Source of the DNA: Verrucomicrobia bacterium UBA6354
Lineage (GTDB): Bacteria > Verrucomicrobiota > Kiritimatiellia > RFP12 > UBA1067
Assembly: GCA_002440145.1 (NCBI GenBank)
Contig: DJRS01000015.1
Span: forward strand, 1-16,385
DNA: 16,385 bases
Direction of reading: 5' to 3'
A model generated the notes under the pieces. The model was given only the letters and a program-made list of their open reading frames with translations. It searched no databases and was not told the origin of the DNA. The translations under genes and the position numbers were made by a program. Positions 1 to 7,026 of this stretch are shown here, piece after piece (within the stretch, counting starts at the first letter, position 1; every line of letters begins with the position of its first letter).

Positions 1-22
1 GAAACGCCTATGCCGTTGCGCC

Positions 23-68
23 GGGACGGGTCCCCCGTCTCCGTTCCGCCGTCCAGTCCCGTCTTTTT
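23..68 (+). terminator. possible terminator or attenuator of an upstream unit
   Basis: GACGGG (25-30) can pair with CCCGTC at 34-39, giving a tight 3-base loop. It can also pair with a second CCCGTC at 58-63, which is directly followed by TTTTT (64-68). The second pairing has the form of an intrinsic terminator with a long loop; the first would compete with it. No upstream gene is visible, so the role is uncertain. Confidence 0.3.
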
Positions 69-83
69 AAGTCTTCTCGAATA

Positions 84-92
84 TGGTATAAT
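84..92 (+). promoter_or_regulatory. extended -10 promoter of the first operon
   Basis: A perfect TATAAT (87-92) is preceded by TGG (84-86), the extended -10 motif. The expected -35 position holds only T-rich sequence (about 64-70), a weak match, which fits an extended -10 promoter. Transcription would begin near 99-100, giving a leader of about 44 bases before the ATG at 144. Confidence 0.65.
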
Positions 93-114
93 AGGGGGCG
101 ACAAAATGGTCGAT

Positions 115-134
115 TGTTCGCAAGAACGGAGAGG
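115..134 (+). promoter_or_regulatory. GNRA-tetraloop hairpin next to the ribosome binding site
   Basis: GTTC-GCAA-GAAC (116-127) forms a perfect 4-bp stem with a GCAA tetraloop, extendable by a T-G wobble (115/128). It touches the Shine-Dalgarno sequence GGAGAGG (128-134), which lies 9 bases before the ATG at 144. This Shine-Dalgarno decides the start: an in-frame TTG at 114 has none. Confidence 0.45.
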
Positions 135-143
135 AATGCTGTC

Positions 144-707
144 ATGAAGAAGAATCTGGGTTCCAAGGCGTGGCTTTATCCCATGCCGGTTCTGGTCATC
201 GGTTCGTACGACGCCGAGGGGCGGGTGGACGCGATGCCGGCGGTCTGGGGCGGCATTTCGCTTGAAGATCGCGTGTCGATCTGCGTGGACGACACCCACC
301 AGACGACGGCGAACGTCCTCGCGCGCAAGGCCTTCACGGTGCACATCGCGGACGCGGCGCACATCGTGGCGTGCGACTATCTGGGGGTGGTCTCCGCCAA
401 GAACGATCCGGACAAGTTCGCGAAAAGCGGTCTGCATGCGGAGAAAAGCGCGTTCGTGGACGCGCCGGTGATCGCGGAATTGCCGTTCGTCCTCGAGTGC
501 GAACTTGTGGACTACGACAAGGAGACCTGCCGCATGACGGGGCGCATCCTGAACGTCGCCATCGACGAAAAGTGCCTGGCGGCGGACGGCAAGGTGGATT
601 GCGCCGCGCTGGATCCGGTGGCGTACGACCCGGCCAACCACGACTACCTGCGCCTTGGGGCAAAGGTGGCGGACGCGTTCAAGGCGGGTCTCGCGCTGAA
701 AAAGTAG
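144..707 (+). CDS. flavin reductase-family (flavoredoxin-like) protein
   Basis: A 187-residue protein that looks like the FMN-binding split-barrel flavin reductase domain (RutF/flavoredoxin type). Features seen are an N-terminal segment with WLYPMPVLVIGSYD, a 'DAMPAVWGGISLED' stretch where this family contacts flavin, and a 'TTANVLARKAFTVHIA' strand-helix. Length is normal for the single-domain family. Members bind FMN and use NAD(P)H to supply reduced flavin or act as electron carriers in anaerobes; the partner here is unknown. The start at 144 is supported by GGAGAGG with a 9-base gap. It is the first gene after the promoter at 84-92 and lies 26 bases before the RdgB-UbiA gene. If co-transcription matters, it could feed electrons to a prenyl-lipid modification, but that is inference. 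Cytoplasmic: no signal peptide or membrane segment is visible. Confidence 0.8.
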   Translation: MKKNLGSKAWLYPMPVLVIGSYDAEGRVDAMPAVWGGISLEDRVSICVDDTHQTTANVLARKAFTVHIADAAHIVACDYLGVVSAKNDPDKFAKSGLHAEKSAFVDAPVIAELPFVLECELVDYDKETCRMTGRILNVAIDEKCLAADGKVDCAALDPVAYDPANHDYLRLGAKVADAFKAGLALKK

Positions 708-733
708 GTCCATTCGCAGAGAGGTAGCCGTCC

Positions 734-2137
734 ATGAACGAATCGAGTCGTCCTAAACTCTACGTCGCCACGCACAATGCGCACAAAATACGCGAAATAG
801 GCGAAATTTTGTCCGATTACGACATCGTGGCGGACAATCCCGCCGGCGTGGAAGAGACGGCGGACACTTTCGCGGGCAACGCGCTCATCAAAGTGCGGGC
901 GATAGCCGCGCGGCACAAAGGTGCGTGGTGTCTGGCGGACGATTCGGGGCTGGAGGTGGCCGCGCTCGGGGGCGCCCCGGGGGTGCACAGTGCGCGGTAT
1001 GCGGGCGAAGCGTGCGACACGGCGGCGAACAATGCGCTGTTGATGAAGAATCTCGCCGGCCAGGCGAATCGTTCCGCGGCGTTTGTGTCGGCCGTGGCGC
1101 TCGTCGACCCCCGCGGACGGGAGCATGTGGTAGTGGGTCGGTGTCTGGGCAAAATCGCCGAAAAGGCGTCCGGAAAGGGCGGTTTCGGGTATGATCCGCT
1201 GTTCATTCCGGAGGGGTACGACAAGACGTTCGCGGATTTGACGGAAGAAGAGAAGAACGCGATCTCCCACCGGGGGCGGGCGCTCGCCGCGGCGAAAAGC
1301 GTGCTGGAAAAGGCCGAAACGCCGCGGAAAGGCGGGCGTTGGGTCGCGTGGATGCGCTTTTTCCGGATTGTCAACCTGCCGACCGTGCCGGGGGACCTGC
1401 TCGTGGGGGCGGCGCTCGCGCTTGTCGCGTGCAAGGGCGGGGCGGCCGTCTATTCGGGCGCGGCGCTTTTCGCGGCGATTGTCGGCTCGTGCGCACTGTA
1501 CTTGTATGGTCTAGCGGACAACGACATCGTCGGGGCGGCGACGGATACGGACCGGCCCATCCCGCGCGGCGAAATTTCGCTCGGGGCGGCGCGTTTGGCG
1601 CGGGCGTTCTGCTGGGGTGGACTGCTCCTGGCGGGCGTTTTGGGTAAGCTGCCGCTCGCCTGGTGGATTGCCGCGGGCGCGCTGTTGCTGGCGATACTCG
1701 CCTATAACCGCACGAAATCCGCGCTTTTGATGGGAATTTGCCGCGGAATCAACGTGTTCGCCGGGGCGGCGGCGATTGGGTTTTTCACGCCGCGTCCGCT
1801 CACGAAACTGGAATTGGCGGGGTGGGACTGCGCCTGCACGGCGCAAATCTGGTCCTTCGGGCGGTTGGCGCCGGTCGCGGGCGCGGCGCTTTTATGGACG
1901 CTTTTCATTGCCGCGGTGACGCGGTATTCGGCCGGGGAGGAGACGGATCCGGCGAAAAAACGCCGCGTGGGATTGCTGATCGGGGGACTCGTCTACCTGC
2001 AGTTGACGGTGCTTTTGGGCGTTACGTTGCTGTATCCGTCCGTGACGGTACTCCAGACGTTTTTGATCGCCGGGGCGCTTTTATTGCTCGTTTTGCGTCT
2101 CTTGAAGCGCGTTTTGCCGCGGGTGGAGGCGTCATGA
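734..2137 (+). CDS. fused RdgB/HAM1 NTP pyrophosphatase and UbiA-family prenyltransferase
   Basis: One uninterrupted 467-residue frame carries two complete domains. Residues 1 to about 200 are a canonical RdgB (dITP/XTP pyrophosphatase, removes deaminated purine NTPs): an N-terminal THNAHK, then ADDSGLEV, GGAPGVHSARYAG, GFGYDPLF and SHRGRAL. After a short linker, residues from about 207 form a UbiA-type integral-membrane prenyltransferase with roughly eight hydrophobic helices. Its first Asp-rich motif, NDIVGAATDTDRPIPRG, starts at N263 (D264, D271, D273). The second Asp motif of classical UbiA is degenerate, around SAGEETDPAKKRR, as I recall for EboC-like members. The ATG at 1352 where UbiA alone would begin has no well-spaced Shine-Dalgarno, and no stop separates the parts. 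The start at 734 has AGAGAGG 9 bases upstream. The stop overlaps the next gene by ATGA. An unusual fusion: a soluble housekeeping enzyme tethered to the membrane. Confidence 0.87.
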   Translation: MNESSRPKLYVATHNAHKIREIGEILSDYDIVADNPAGVEETADTFAGNALIKVRAIAARHKGAWCLADDSGLEVAALGGAPGVHSARYAGEACDTAANNALLMKNLAGQANRSAAFVSAVALVDPRGREHVVVGRCLGKIAEKASGKGGFGYDPLFIPEGYDKTFADLTEEEKNAISHRGRALAAAKSVLEKAETPRKGGRWVAWMRFFRIVNLPTVPGDLLVGAALALVACKGGAAVYSGAALFAAIVGSCALYLYGLADNDIVGAATDTDRPIPRGEISLGAARLARAFCWGGLLLAGVLGKLPLAWWIAAGALLLAILAYNRTKSALLMGICRGINVFAGAAAIGFFTPRPLTKLELAGWDCACTAQIWSFGRLAPVAGAALLWTLFIAAVTRYSAGEETDPAKKRRVGLLIGGLVYLQLTVLLGVTLLYPSVTVLQTFLIAGALLLLVLRLLKRVLPRVEAS

Positions 2138-3276
2138 GGAAATTGACGGTCATCGCCGCGGGGCTGGGGTGGGACGTCCTGGCCCGGAACAAGACGGAAA
2201 AAATAGGTGATTTGGCCTTTTCGCCGCGCAAAAGCGTGTTCCCGGCCGTCACCTGCGTGGCGCAGGCGAGCATCCGGACGGGACTTTCGCCGGCGGAACA
2301 CGGGGTTGTTTCCAACGGAAAGTGGATGGAAGAGCTCCAAAAGCCGCTTTTTTGGGAACAAAGCGCCCGGCTTGTGAAGGGGCGGCGCGTGTGGGAGAAG
2401 GCGGACGGGGGGACGGCTTCCGTGGGGCTGTTCTTTCTGCAGCAGTCGCTGGGGGAGAATGTGGCGGCGATTGTTTCGCCGGCGCCAATCCACAAGCATG
2501 GCGGCGGGATGATCATGAGTTGCTATACGCGGCCGACGGAGACGGTGAAGGTTTTGCAGAAAGTGGCGGGGAAGTTTCCGCTTTACCGCTATTGGGGTCC
2601 GTTGGCGTCCCCGAAAGTCGGGCGCAAGTGTCTGGACTGGTTCGAGGCGATGACGAGCGTGCAGGATGTGGAAGAGGCGTACCTTTATCTGCCGACTTTG
2701 GACTACGCAGCGCAGAAAGACGGGCCGGGAAGCGCGGCGGATCGCGCGGCATTCCGGGAATTTTCGCGGCAAATCGAGCGATTGTGCCGGATTTGCATGG
2801 AAAGAGGCTGTTCTTTGCAGGTAACGGGGGACTACAACATCACCCCCGTGACGGCGGAAGCGGTCCGCCCGAACGTGATTTTGCGCCGGGCGGGGCTTTT
2901 CAGGACGCGCACGGTCGGGGGGATGGCGTATCCGGACTTCTACCAGTCCACGGCTTTCGCGGTTTGCGACCATGAATTCTGCGTATTGGAGGGCGAAAAG
3001 GCGTCCGAAGCGGAAAAACTGCTGTTGGCGACGGGGGAGTACGTCCGGCCGGGGACGGAAAGCGTGCCGGGGAAGACGATTTTGCTGGCGCAACCGGGGT
3101 CGTGGTGCGAATACAAATGGTGGACGGACGACCGGGAAGCGCCGGATTTCGCCGCGCATGTCGACATCCACAACAAGCCGGGGTACGATCCGCGGGAATT
3201 GTTCTTTTTCTGCCGCGGTGCGGTCAAAGGCACGCATGGGCGGCTGTGCGACATCGCCTGTTCGGAAGGAGTGTAA
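2134..3276 (+). CDS. alkaline phosphatase-superfamily (EboF-like) phosphodiesterase-family protein with degenerate metal site
   Basis: A 380-residue protein of the type I phosphodiesterase/nucleotide pyrophosphatase branch of the AlkP superfamily. Landmarks in order are FPAVTC with the presumed nucleophile T40, RTGLSPAEHGVVSNG, a 'FPLYRYWGP' block, LPTLDYAAQKDGP (D190), GDYNITPV (D233), CDHEF (H280) and VDIHNKPGYDP (H346). Against classical NPP enzymes, the first metal Asp is apparently Ala9, the DxxxH histidine is Q194, and the DH histidine is Y234. These changes resemble a subfamily I know from ebo-type clusters next to UbiA proteins, so they are probably ancestral rather than decay. Activity may differ from normal two-zinc phosphodiesterase chemistry. 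The ATG at 2134 overlaps the UbiA stop (ATGA) and has GGTGGAGG 4 bases upstream, so the pair is translationally coupled. No signal peptide is seen, which suggests a cytoplasmic location. Confidence 0.82.
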   Translation: MRKLTVIAAGLGWDVLARNKTEKIGDLAFSPRKSVFPAVTCVAQASIRTGLSPAEHGVVSNGKWMEELQKPLFWEQSARLVKGRRVWEKADGGTASVGLFFLQQSLGENVAAIVSPAPIHKHGGGMIMSCYTRPTETVKVLQKVAGKFPLYRYWGPLASPKVGRKCLDWFEAMTSVQDVEEAYLYLPTLDYAAQKDGPGSAADRAAFREFSRQIERLCRICMERGCSLQVTGDYNITPVTAEAVRPNVILRRAGLFRTRTVGGMAYPDFYQSTAFAVCDHEFCVLEGEKASEAEKLLLATGEYVRPGTESVPGKTILLAQPGSWCEYKWWTDDREAPDFAAHVDIHNKPGYDPRELFFFCRGAVKGTHGRLCDIACSEGV

Positions 3277-3279
3277 CAG

Positions 3280-4065
3280 ATGAAAATGAACGTTTTGGTG
3301 TCGATTGGCGCGTTTTTCGCCGGAATCGCCCTGGGATTCGGGCTGGCGCCGCGGGAAAAGGCGGGAAATGCCGCGGCGGAAATCCAAACGGGAGGAGTGG
3401 CTCCGATCGCCGCATCCAATGAGGTGCGGACGCAACGGGCGGATTCCGCCACCATTTTGCCGGCGCCGGAAGGGGGACGCCCGGTCGTCGTGGCGGAAGG
3501 TCCGCGGGAGCCGTCCGAAAACACGGCGGGGGAAAAGGCAAAACAGCATGGGGAAAAACCCAAGGGCCCGGCGGAATTCTTTGCAAAACTCCGCAAGGAG
3601 AATCCGAAGCAGTATGTGGAGATGACGAACGGCATCATGCGGATGCGGGCCGAGCAGCGTGCGCGAATGGAGGAAAAACTCGATTTTCTCGCCTCCATCG
3701 ACTTCGCCAAGTACGGGGAAGAAGCGGCGAAGGACCACGCGCGGCTGCAGGAGTTGCTGGCGAAGCAGGCGGAATTGGAGGAGTCGCTCAATCCCTTAGA
3801 CGAGCAGGCGAGCGAGGAAGATCGGCAGAAGAGCTTCGCAGAAATGCTTAAAATAGGGAGCGAAATCGCCGATTTGAACGTGCGCGAGCGGCAAACGCTC
3901 TTCAAGGCGGTCGCGGACGAAATGGGGTGCGCCGCGGAAGACGCGGAGAATTTTGTGGAGACGCTGAACGACATTATCGATGCGACAGGCGGCAATTTCG
4001 GCGGATTCGGTCCGCGGCGGGGCGGTCCGCCGCCCAAACGGCCCGAGGAAGGAAACGGGAAGTGA
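3280..4065 (+). CDS. membrane-anchored or secreted coiled-coil protein of unknown function
   Basis: A 261-residue protein I do not recognise as a named family. Residues about 3-22 form one hydrophobic segment after a short basic start (signal peptide or anchor). A polar, probably disordered linker runs to about residue 100. Then comes a long charged Glu/Lys/Arg/Ala helical region (about 100-235) with coiled-coil character, including MRMRAEQRARMEEKLDFL and HARLQELLAKQAELEESL. A Gly/Pro/Arg-rich tail ends in GGFGPRRGGPPPKRP. The layout recalls periplasmic helical proteins such as the Spy/CpxP or LTXXQ type, but no LTXXQ motif is visible. The start has GGAAGGAG 8 bases upstream and follows the preceding stop by 3 bases. 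It sits between the phosphatase-like and methyltransferase genes, so it is co-expressed with them, but no role can be assigned. Confidence 0.8.
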   Translation: MKMNVLVSIGAFFAGIALGFGLAPREKAGNAAAEIQTGGVAPIAASNEVRTQRADSATILPAPEGGRPVVVAEGPREPSENTAGEKAKQHGEKPKGPAEFFAKLRKENPKQYVEMTNGIMRMRAEQRARMEEKLDFLASIDFAKYGEEAAKDHARLQELLAKQAELEESLNPLDEQASEEDRQKSFAEMLKIGSEIADLNVRERQTLFKAVADEMGCAAEDAENFVETLNDIIDATGGNFGGFGPRRGGPPPKRPEEGNGK

Positions 4066-5057
4066 AAACGAAGAAGAAGGTAAATTCCATACAGGACATC
4101 GTCGATTTGGCGAGCGCCTTTTACGGGAGCGCGGTTCTGTTCGCCGCCTTGGAGGTGGATTTGTTCGGGCAGGTCGCCGCCGGGACGCTGGATGTAAAGG
4201 CGCGGGGCATGCGGCTTTTGGCGGATGCGTGCGTCGCGCTGGGGCTTTTGGAGAAGAAGGGGGAGGCGTACCGGAACAGTCCGCCCGCCCAGATGACGCT
4301 TTTGCCGGGGGCGCCGGCCGATTTGACGAAGGCGATCCGCTACAATCGCGACGTGTACGGGGCGTGGGGGAAATTGGCGGAATTCGCGCGGACGGGGCGT
4401 CCGGTCGAGAAGCCGGAGATCCATCTCGGGGCGGATGCGACGCGGACGAAGGCGTTCGCCGCGGCGATGTTCGGGCGGGCGATGGGGATTGGGCGCGGGG
4501 TCGTGCCGCTTTTGGATCTGCCGCGGCGGGACGGGGCGCGGGTGCTCGATTTGGCGGGCGGACCGGGGGCGTACGCGATTTTGATGTGCGAAAAGTTCCC
4601 GAAACTGCGGGTGACGACGGTGGATTTGCCGGCGATCAGCGCGGAAGCGGCGGAATATGTGGGAAAAGCGGGGCTTTCGGACCGCATTTCCTGCCGGGCG
4701 GGCGACTACCACACGGACGATTTCGGCGCGGAGGAATATGACGCGGTCACCATTTTCGGGGCGCTCCACCAGGAATCGCCGGAGCAAATCGCCGCGATCC
4801 TGAAGAAGGCGCACCGGGCGCTCAAGCCGGGAGGCGAGATTTTCATTCTGGACATGATGACGGACGCCACGCACACGGCACCCGAATTCTCCGCGTTATT
4901 TGCCGTAAATATGGCGCTTACGACGGAAAACGGCTGGGTTTTCTCGGATGCGGAATTGAAGGGGTGGCTCGAAACGGCGGGGTTCGCGCCCGGTCCGACG
5001 GTGGCGGTACCCCCGCCCATGCCGCACTGGCTCGTCACGGCGGAGAAGCGCGCGTGA
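4062..5057 (+). CDS. SAM-dependent O-methyltransferase with N-terminal dimerisation domain
   Basis: A 331-residue class-I methyltransferase of the hydroxyindole/acetylserotonin O-methyltransferase type. Residues about 8-95 are a helical, winged-helix-like dimerisation domain (DIVDLASAFYGSAVLFAALE, then LLADACVALGLLEKKG). The Rossmann domain carries motif I VLDLAGGPGAYA (D163), the acidic residue after strand 2 in VTTVDLPA (D188), and ALHQESPEQ (H236), at the place of the catalytic-base His of plant-type enzymes, which usually reads LHDW. KPGGEIFILD follows. Probable role: methylation of a hydroxyl on a small aromatic or quinone-like molecule; substrate unknown. The chosen start is GTG 4062, which overlaps the previous stop as GTGA and has GAGGAAGG about 9 bases upstream. 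Upstream in-frame codons lack support. It is the last gene of operon 1. Confidence 0.85.
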   Translation: MKTKKKVNSIQDIVDLASAFYGSAVLFAALEVDLFGQVAAGTLDVKARGMRLLADACVALGLLEKKGEAYRNSPPAQMTLLPGAPADLTKAIRYNRDVYGAWGKLAEFARTGRPVEKPEIHLGADATRTKAFAAAMFGRAMGIGRGVVPLLDLPRRDGARVLDLAGGPGAYAILMCEKFPKLRVTTVDLPAISAEAAEYVGKAGLSDRISCRAGDYHTDDFGAEEYDAVTIFGALHQESPEQIAAILKKAHRALKPGGEIFILDMMTDATHTAPEFSALFAVNMALTTENGWVFSDAELKGWLETAGFAPGPTVAVPPPMPHWLVTAEKRA

Positions 5058-5076
5058 GAAAACGCAAACTTCAGAC

Positions 5077-5105
5077 TTGACGAAAACGCCATATTAGTGT
5101 AAAAT
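5077..5105 (+). promoter_or_regulatory. sigma70-type promoter of the mre operon
   Basis: TTGACG (5077-5082) and TAAAAT (5100-5105) are separated by exactly 17 bases in the only clear gap between the two operons. Transcription would begin near 5112, leaving a leader of about 22 bases before the mreB ATG. No strong terminator for the preceding operon is visible in 5058-5076, so some read-through is possible. Confidence 0.75.
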
Positions 5106-5133
5106 ATCACTTGAATAATCGGAACTAGATGAA

Positions 5134-6183
5134 ATGTCAGCATTTGGAAAAATAAGGTCGCTGTTCTCGACGGACATCGGCATCGATTTGGGCACGGCGA
5201 ACTCGCTCGTCTATGCGAAGGACCGCGGCATTGTGCTGCGGGAACCTTCGGTTGTGGCTATCCAGGCGGGTTCGAAGCGCGTGCTGGCTGTCGGCGACGA
5301 GGCCAAGCGCATGCTGGGCCGCACGCCCGGCAACATCATCGCGATCCGCCCCATGAAGTCGGGCGTGATCGCGGACTTCGACATTACCGAGGCCATGATC
5401 GCCTATTTCATCCGCAAAGTATGTCCGCACCGCTTCTATTCGGGCATGAAGTGGGCGCGTCCGCGGATGGTTATCGCGGTGCCGAGCGGAATCACGGAGG
5501 TCGAGAAGCGCGCGGTCGAGGATGCGGCGCAGAAAGCCGGGGCGGGCAAGGTGTTCCTCATCGAGGAGCCCATGGCCGCGGCGATCGGCGTGGGACTCCC
5601 CGTCAGCGAACCGGCGGGCTCCATGATCGTGGACATCGGCGGCGGCACGTGCGAGGTCGCGATCATTTCGCTTGCGGGCATCGTCCACAGCTATTCGGCC
5701 CGCCAGGCGGGCGGGGATGCGATGGACGAATGCATCATGAAATATGTTCAACGGGTGTACAACCTCCTTATCGGAGAACGCATGGCCGAAATGATCAAGA
5801 TCGAGATCGGCAGCGCGTATCCGACAGGCGAGGAGAAGACGCTCGAAATCAAAGGTCGGGATATTGTCGCAGGATTGCCGAAGACTCTTACGATAACTTC
5901 CGAGGAAATCCGGAACGCTCTCAAGGATCCGGTCAGCCAGATTGTGGACGCGGTTCGCATAACGCTTGACAAGTGCGAACCGGAGCTCGCGGCGGATCTT
6001 GTCGACCGGGGGCTTGTGCTGTCGGGCGGCAGTTCGCAGTTGAGAGGTTTGGACAAGCTTTTGGCGCAGCAGACGGGTCTGCCGGTGACGATTGCGGACG
6101 ATCCGCTTTCGGCTGTCGCCGAAGGCACGGGCGTCGTGATGAACGAGCTCGATTTCCTCGCGAAGAACAAAAGCGAATCGTAA
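5134..6183 (+). CDS. mreB: rod shape-determining actin homologue MreB
   Basis: MreB polymerises under the inner membrane and positions the elongation complex. This 349-residue protein has the family's usual length and all actin-fold signatures: phosphate-1 DIGIDLGTANSLVY, PSVVAI, a 'RPMKSGVIADFD' block, AVPSGITEVEKRAV, EEPMAAAIG, phosphate-2 VDIGGGTCEVAIISL, and the C-terminal adenosine-binding VLSGGSSQLRGLD. The N-terminal FGKIRSLFS could serve as the amphipathic membrane helix known in the family. The upstream Shine-Dalgarno is weak (GGAA, about 9 bases before the ATG), although the promoter is strong. It is first of nine co-directional genes and is followed by a 45-base gap with a hairpin before mreC. 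Confidence 0.97.
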   Translation: MSAFGKIRSLFSTDIGIDLGTANSLVYAKDRGIVLREPSVVAIQAGSKRVLAVGDEAKRMLGRTPGNIIAIRPMKSGVIADFDITEAMIAYFIRKVCPHRFYSGMKWARPRMVIAVPSGITEVEKRAVEDAAQKAGAGKVFLIEEPMAAAIGVGLPVSEPAGSMIVDIGGGTCEVAIISLAGIVHSYSARQAGGDAMDECIMKYVQRVYNLLIGERMAEMIKIEIGSAYPTGEEKTLEIKGRDIVAGLPKTLTITSEEIRNALKDPVSQIVDAVRITLDKCEPELAADLVDRGLVLSGGSSQLRGLDKLLAQQTGLPVTIADDPLSAVAEGTGVVMNELDFLAKNKSES

Positions 6184-6191
6184 AGTCCTCG

Positions 6192-6224
6192 GCGAATCCG
6201 CTTCGACGAAGAGAGAGGATTCGC
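6192..6224 (+). promoter_or_regulatory. hairpin covering the mreC ribosome binding site
   Basis: GCGAATCC (6192-6199) and GGATTCGC (6217-6224) are a perfect 8-bp inverted repeat. The loop contains a nested CTTC-GAC-GAAG stem. The mreC Shine-Dalgarno (GAGAGAGG, 6211-6218) is partly inside the 3' arm, and the ATG follows at 6229. There is no T-tract, so it is not a normal terminator. It probably tunes mreC translation or mRNA processing relative to mreB. Confidence 0.6.
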
Positions 6225-6228
6225 GGAA

Positions 6229-7026
6229 ATGAAAACGAACAGAACGGCGGTAGCGACTGCGCTGGCTCTTGCCATCGCAGGCGTCGTCGCGCTCGCCGTT
6301 TTCCGGGAAGTCTCGATCGAAGCGGTCTACCCTGTCGAACGCGCGCGTTTGGCGTTTATGCGAAAGGTCTGGACGCGCATGAAAGGCTTCTTCCAGGGCG
6401 CGGCCGCGTCGGCGGAAAATGGGCGGCTTAAACGCGATATCGCGGCCTTGGCCATGGTAATGAGCGAGAATGAGCGTCTGGAGGCCGAAAACGCGCGTTT
6501 GAGGGACGCCCTTGGGTATGCGCGGCGGCTGAAGGGAACGTGGATCGCGGCCCCTGTCTTGTCCGAAGGAGGCGCCGCGGCGGGTGTGCGGCAGACGATA
6601 CGCGTGGGGAAGGGGTCTCTCGCCGGCGTGTCCGAAGGGCAGGTCGTGACGGTCCCGGAGGGGCTGGTCGGCCGGGTCGCCTCCGTCACGCCGCATACGG
6701 CGGAAATCAGGCCGATCACCGATCCGGCGCTCAAGGTCTCCTGCCTGGTGGAGGGGGCTTCCCGCCGCGCCACGGGCATTTTGGCGGGGGGAACGGACGA
6801 CATGCTTGTTTTGACGCATCTGACGGCGGATGTCGCCCTCCCGCCGCGCGCGCGGGTTTTGACATCCGGTCTGGGCGGCGTTTTCCCCGCCGGAATCGCG
6901 GTCGGCACTTTTCTGTCGGCCGTGCAAAACGCGGACGGGAGCGCACCGGGCGTGCGGACGGGCGAAGTCCAGCCGGCTGTCGATTTCACGGCGTTGGAGG
7001 ACGTTTTCATCCGAGATGAAAAGTGA
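6229..7026 (+). CDS. mreC: rod shape-determining protein MreC
   Basis: MreC is a bitopic inner-membrane protein whose periplasmic part activates PBP2-RodA and links to MreB. In these 265 residues, a membrane helix lies at about 8-26. A coiled coil follows at about 62-97 (MVMSENERLEAENARLRDAL). The two-barrel MreC domain comes next, with recognisable GVSEGQVVTVPEGLVGRV, a 'TDPALKVSCLVE' strand and a late VLTSGLGGVFPAGIAVG typical of the family. Length is normal, with no extended C-terminal tail. Translation is probably limited by the hairpin at 6192-6224. The 3' end overlaps mreD by 11 bases. Confidence 0.93.
   Translation: MKTNRTAVATALALAIAGVVALAVFREVSIEAVYPVERARLAFMRKVWTRMKGFFQGAAASAENGRLKRDIAALAMVMSENERLEAENARLRDALGYARRLKGTWIAAPVLSEGGAAAGVRQTIRVGKGSLAGVSEGQVVTVPEGLVGRVASVTPHTAEIRPITDPALKVSCLVEGASRRATGILAGGTDDMLVLTHLTADVALPPRARVLTSGLGGVFPAGIAVGTFLSAVQNADGSAPGVRTGEVQPAVDFTALEDVFIRDEK

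Noticed and set aside
2940..4874. A 644-codon minus-strand frame opposite the AlkP-like, coiled-coil and methyltransferase genes
   Set aside because: It spans several real genes, has no matching motifs and no credible start signal; a GC-driven shadow.
5051..5066. GCGT/ACGC hairpin as a terminator after the methyltransferase gene
   Set aside because: The stem is only 4 bp, begins within the stop region and is followed by no T-tract.
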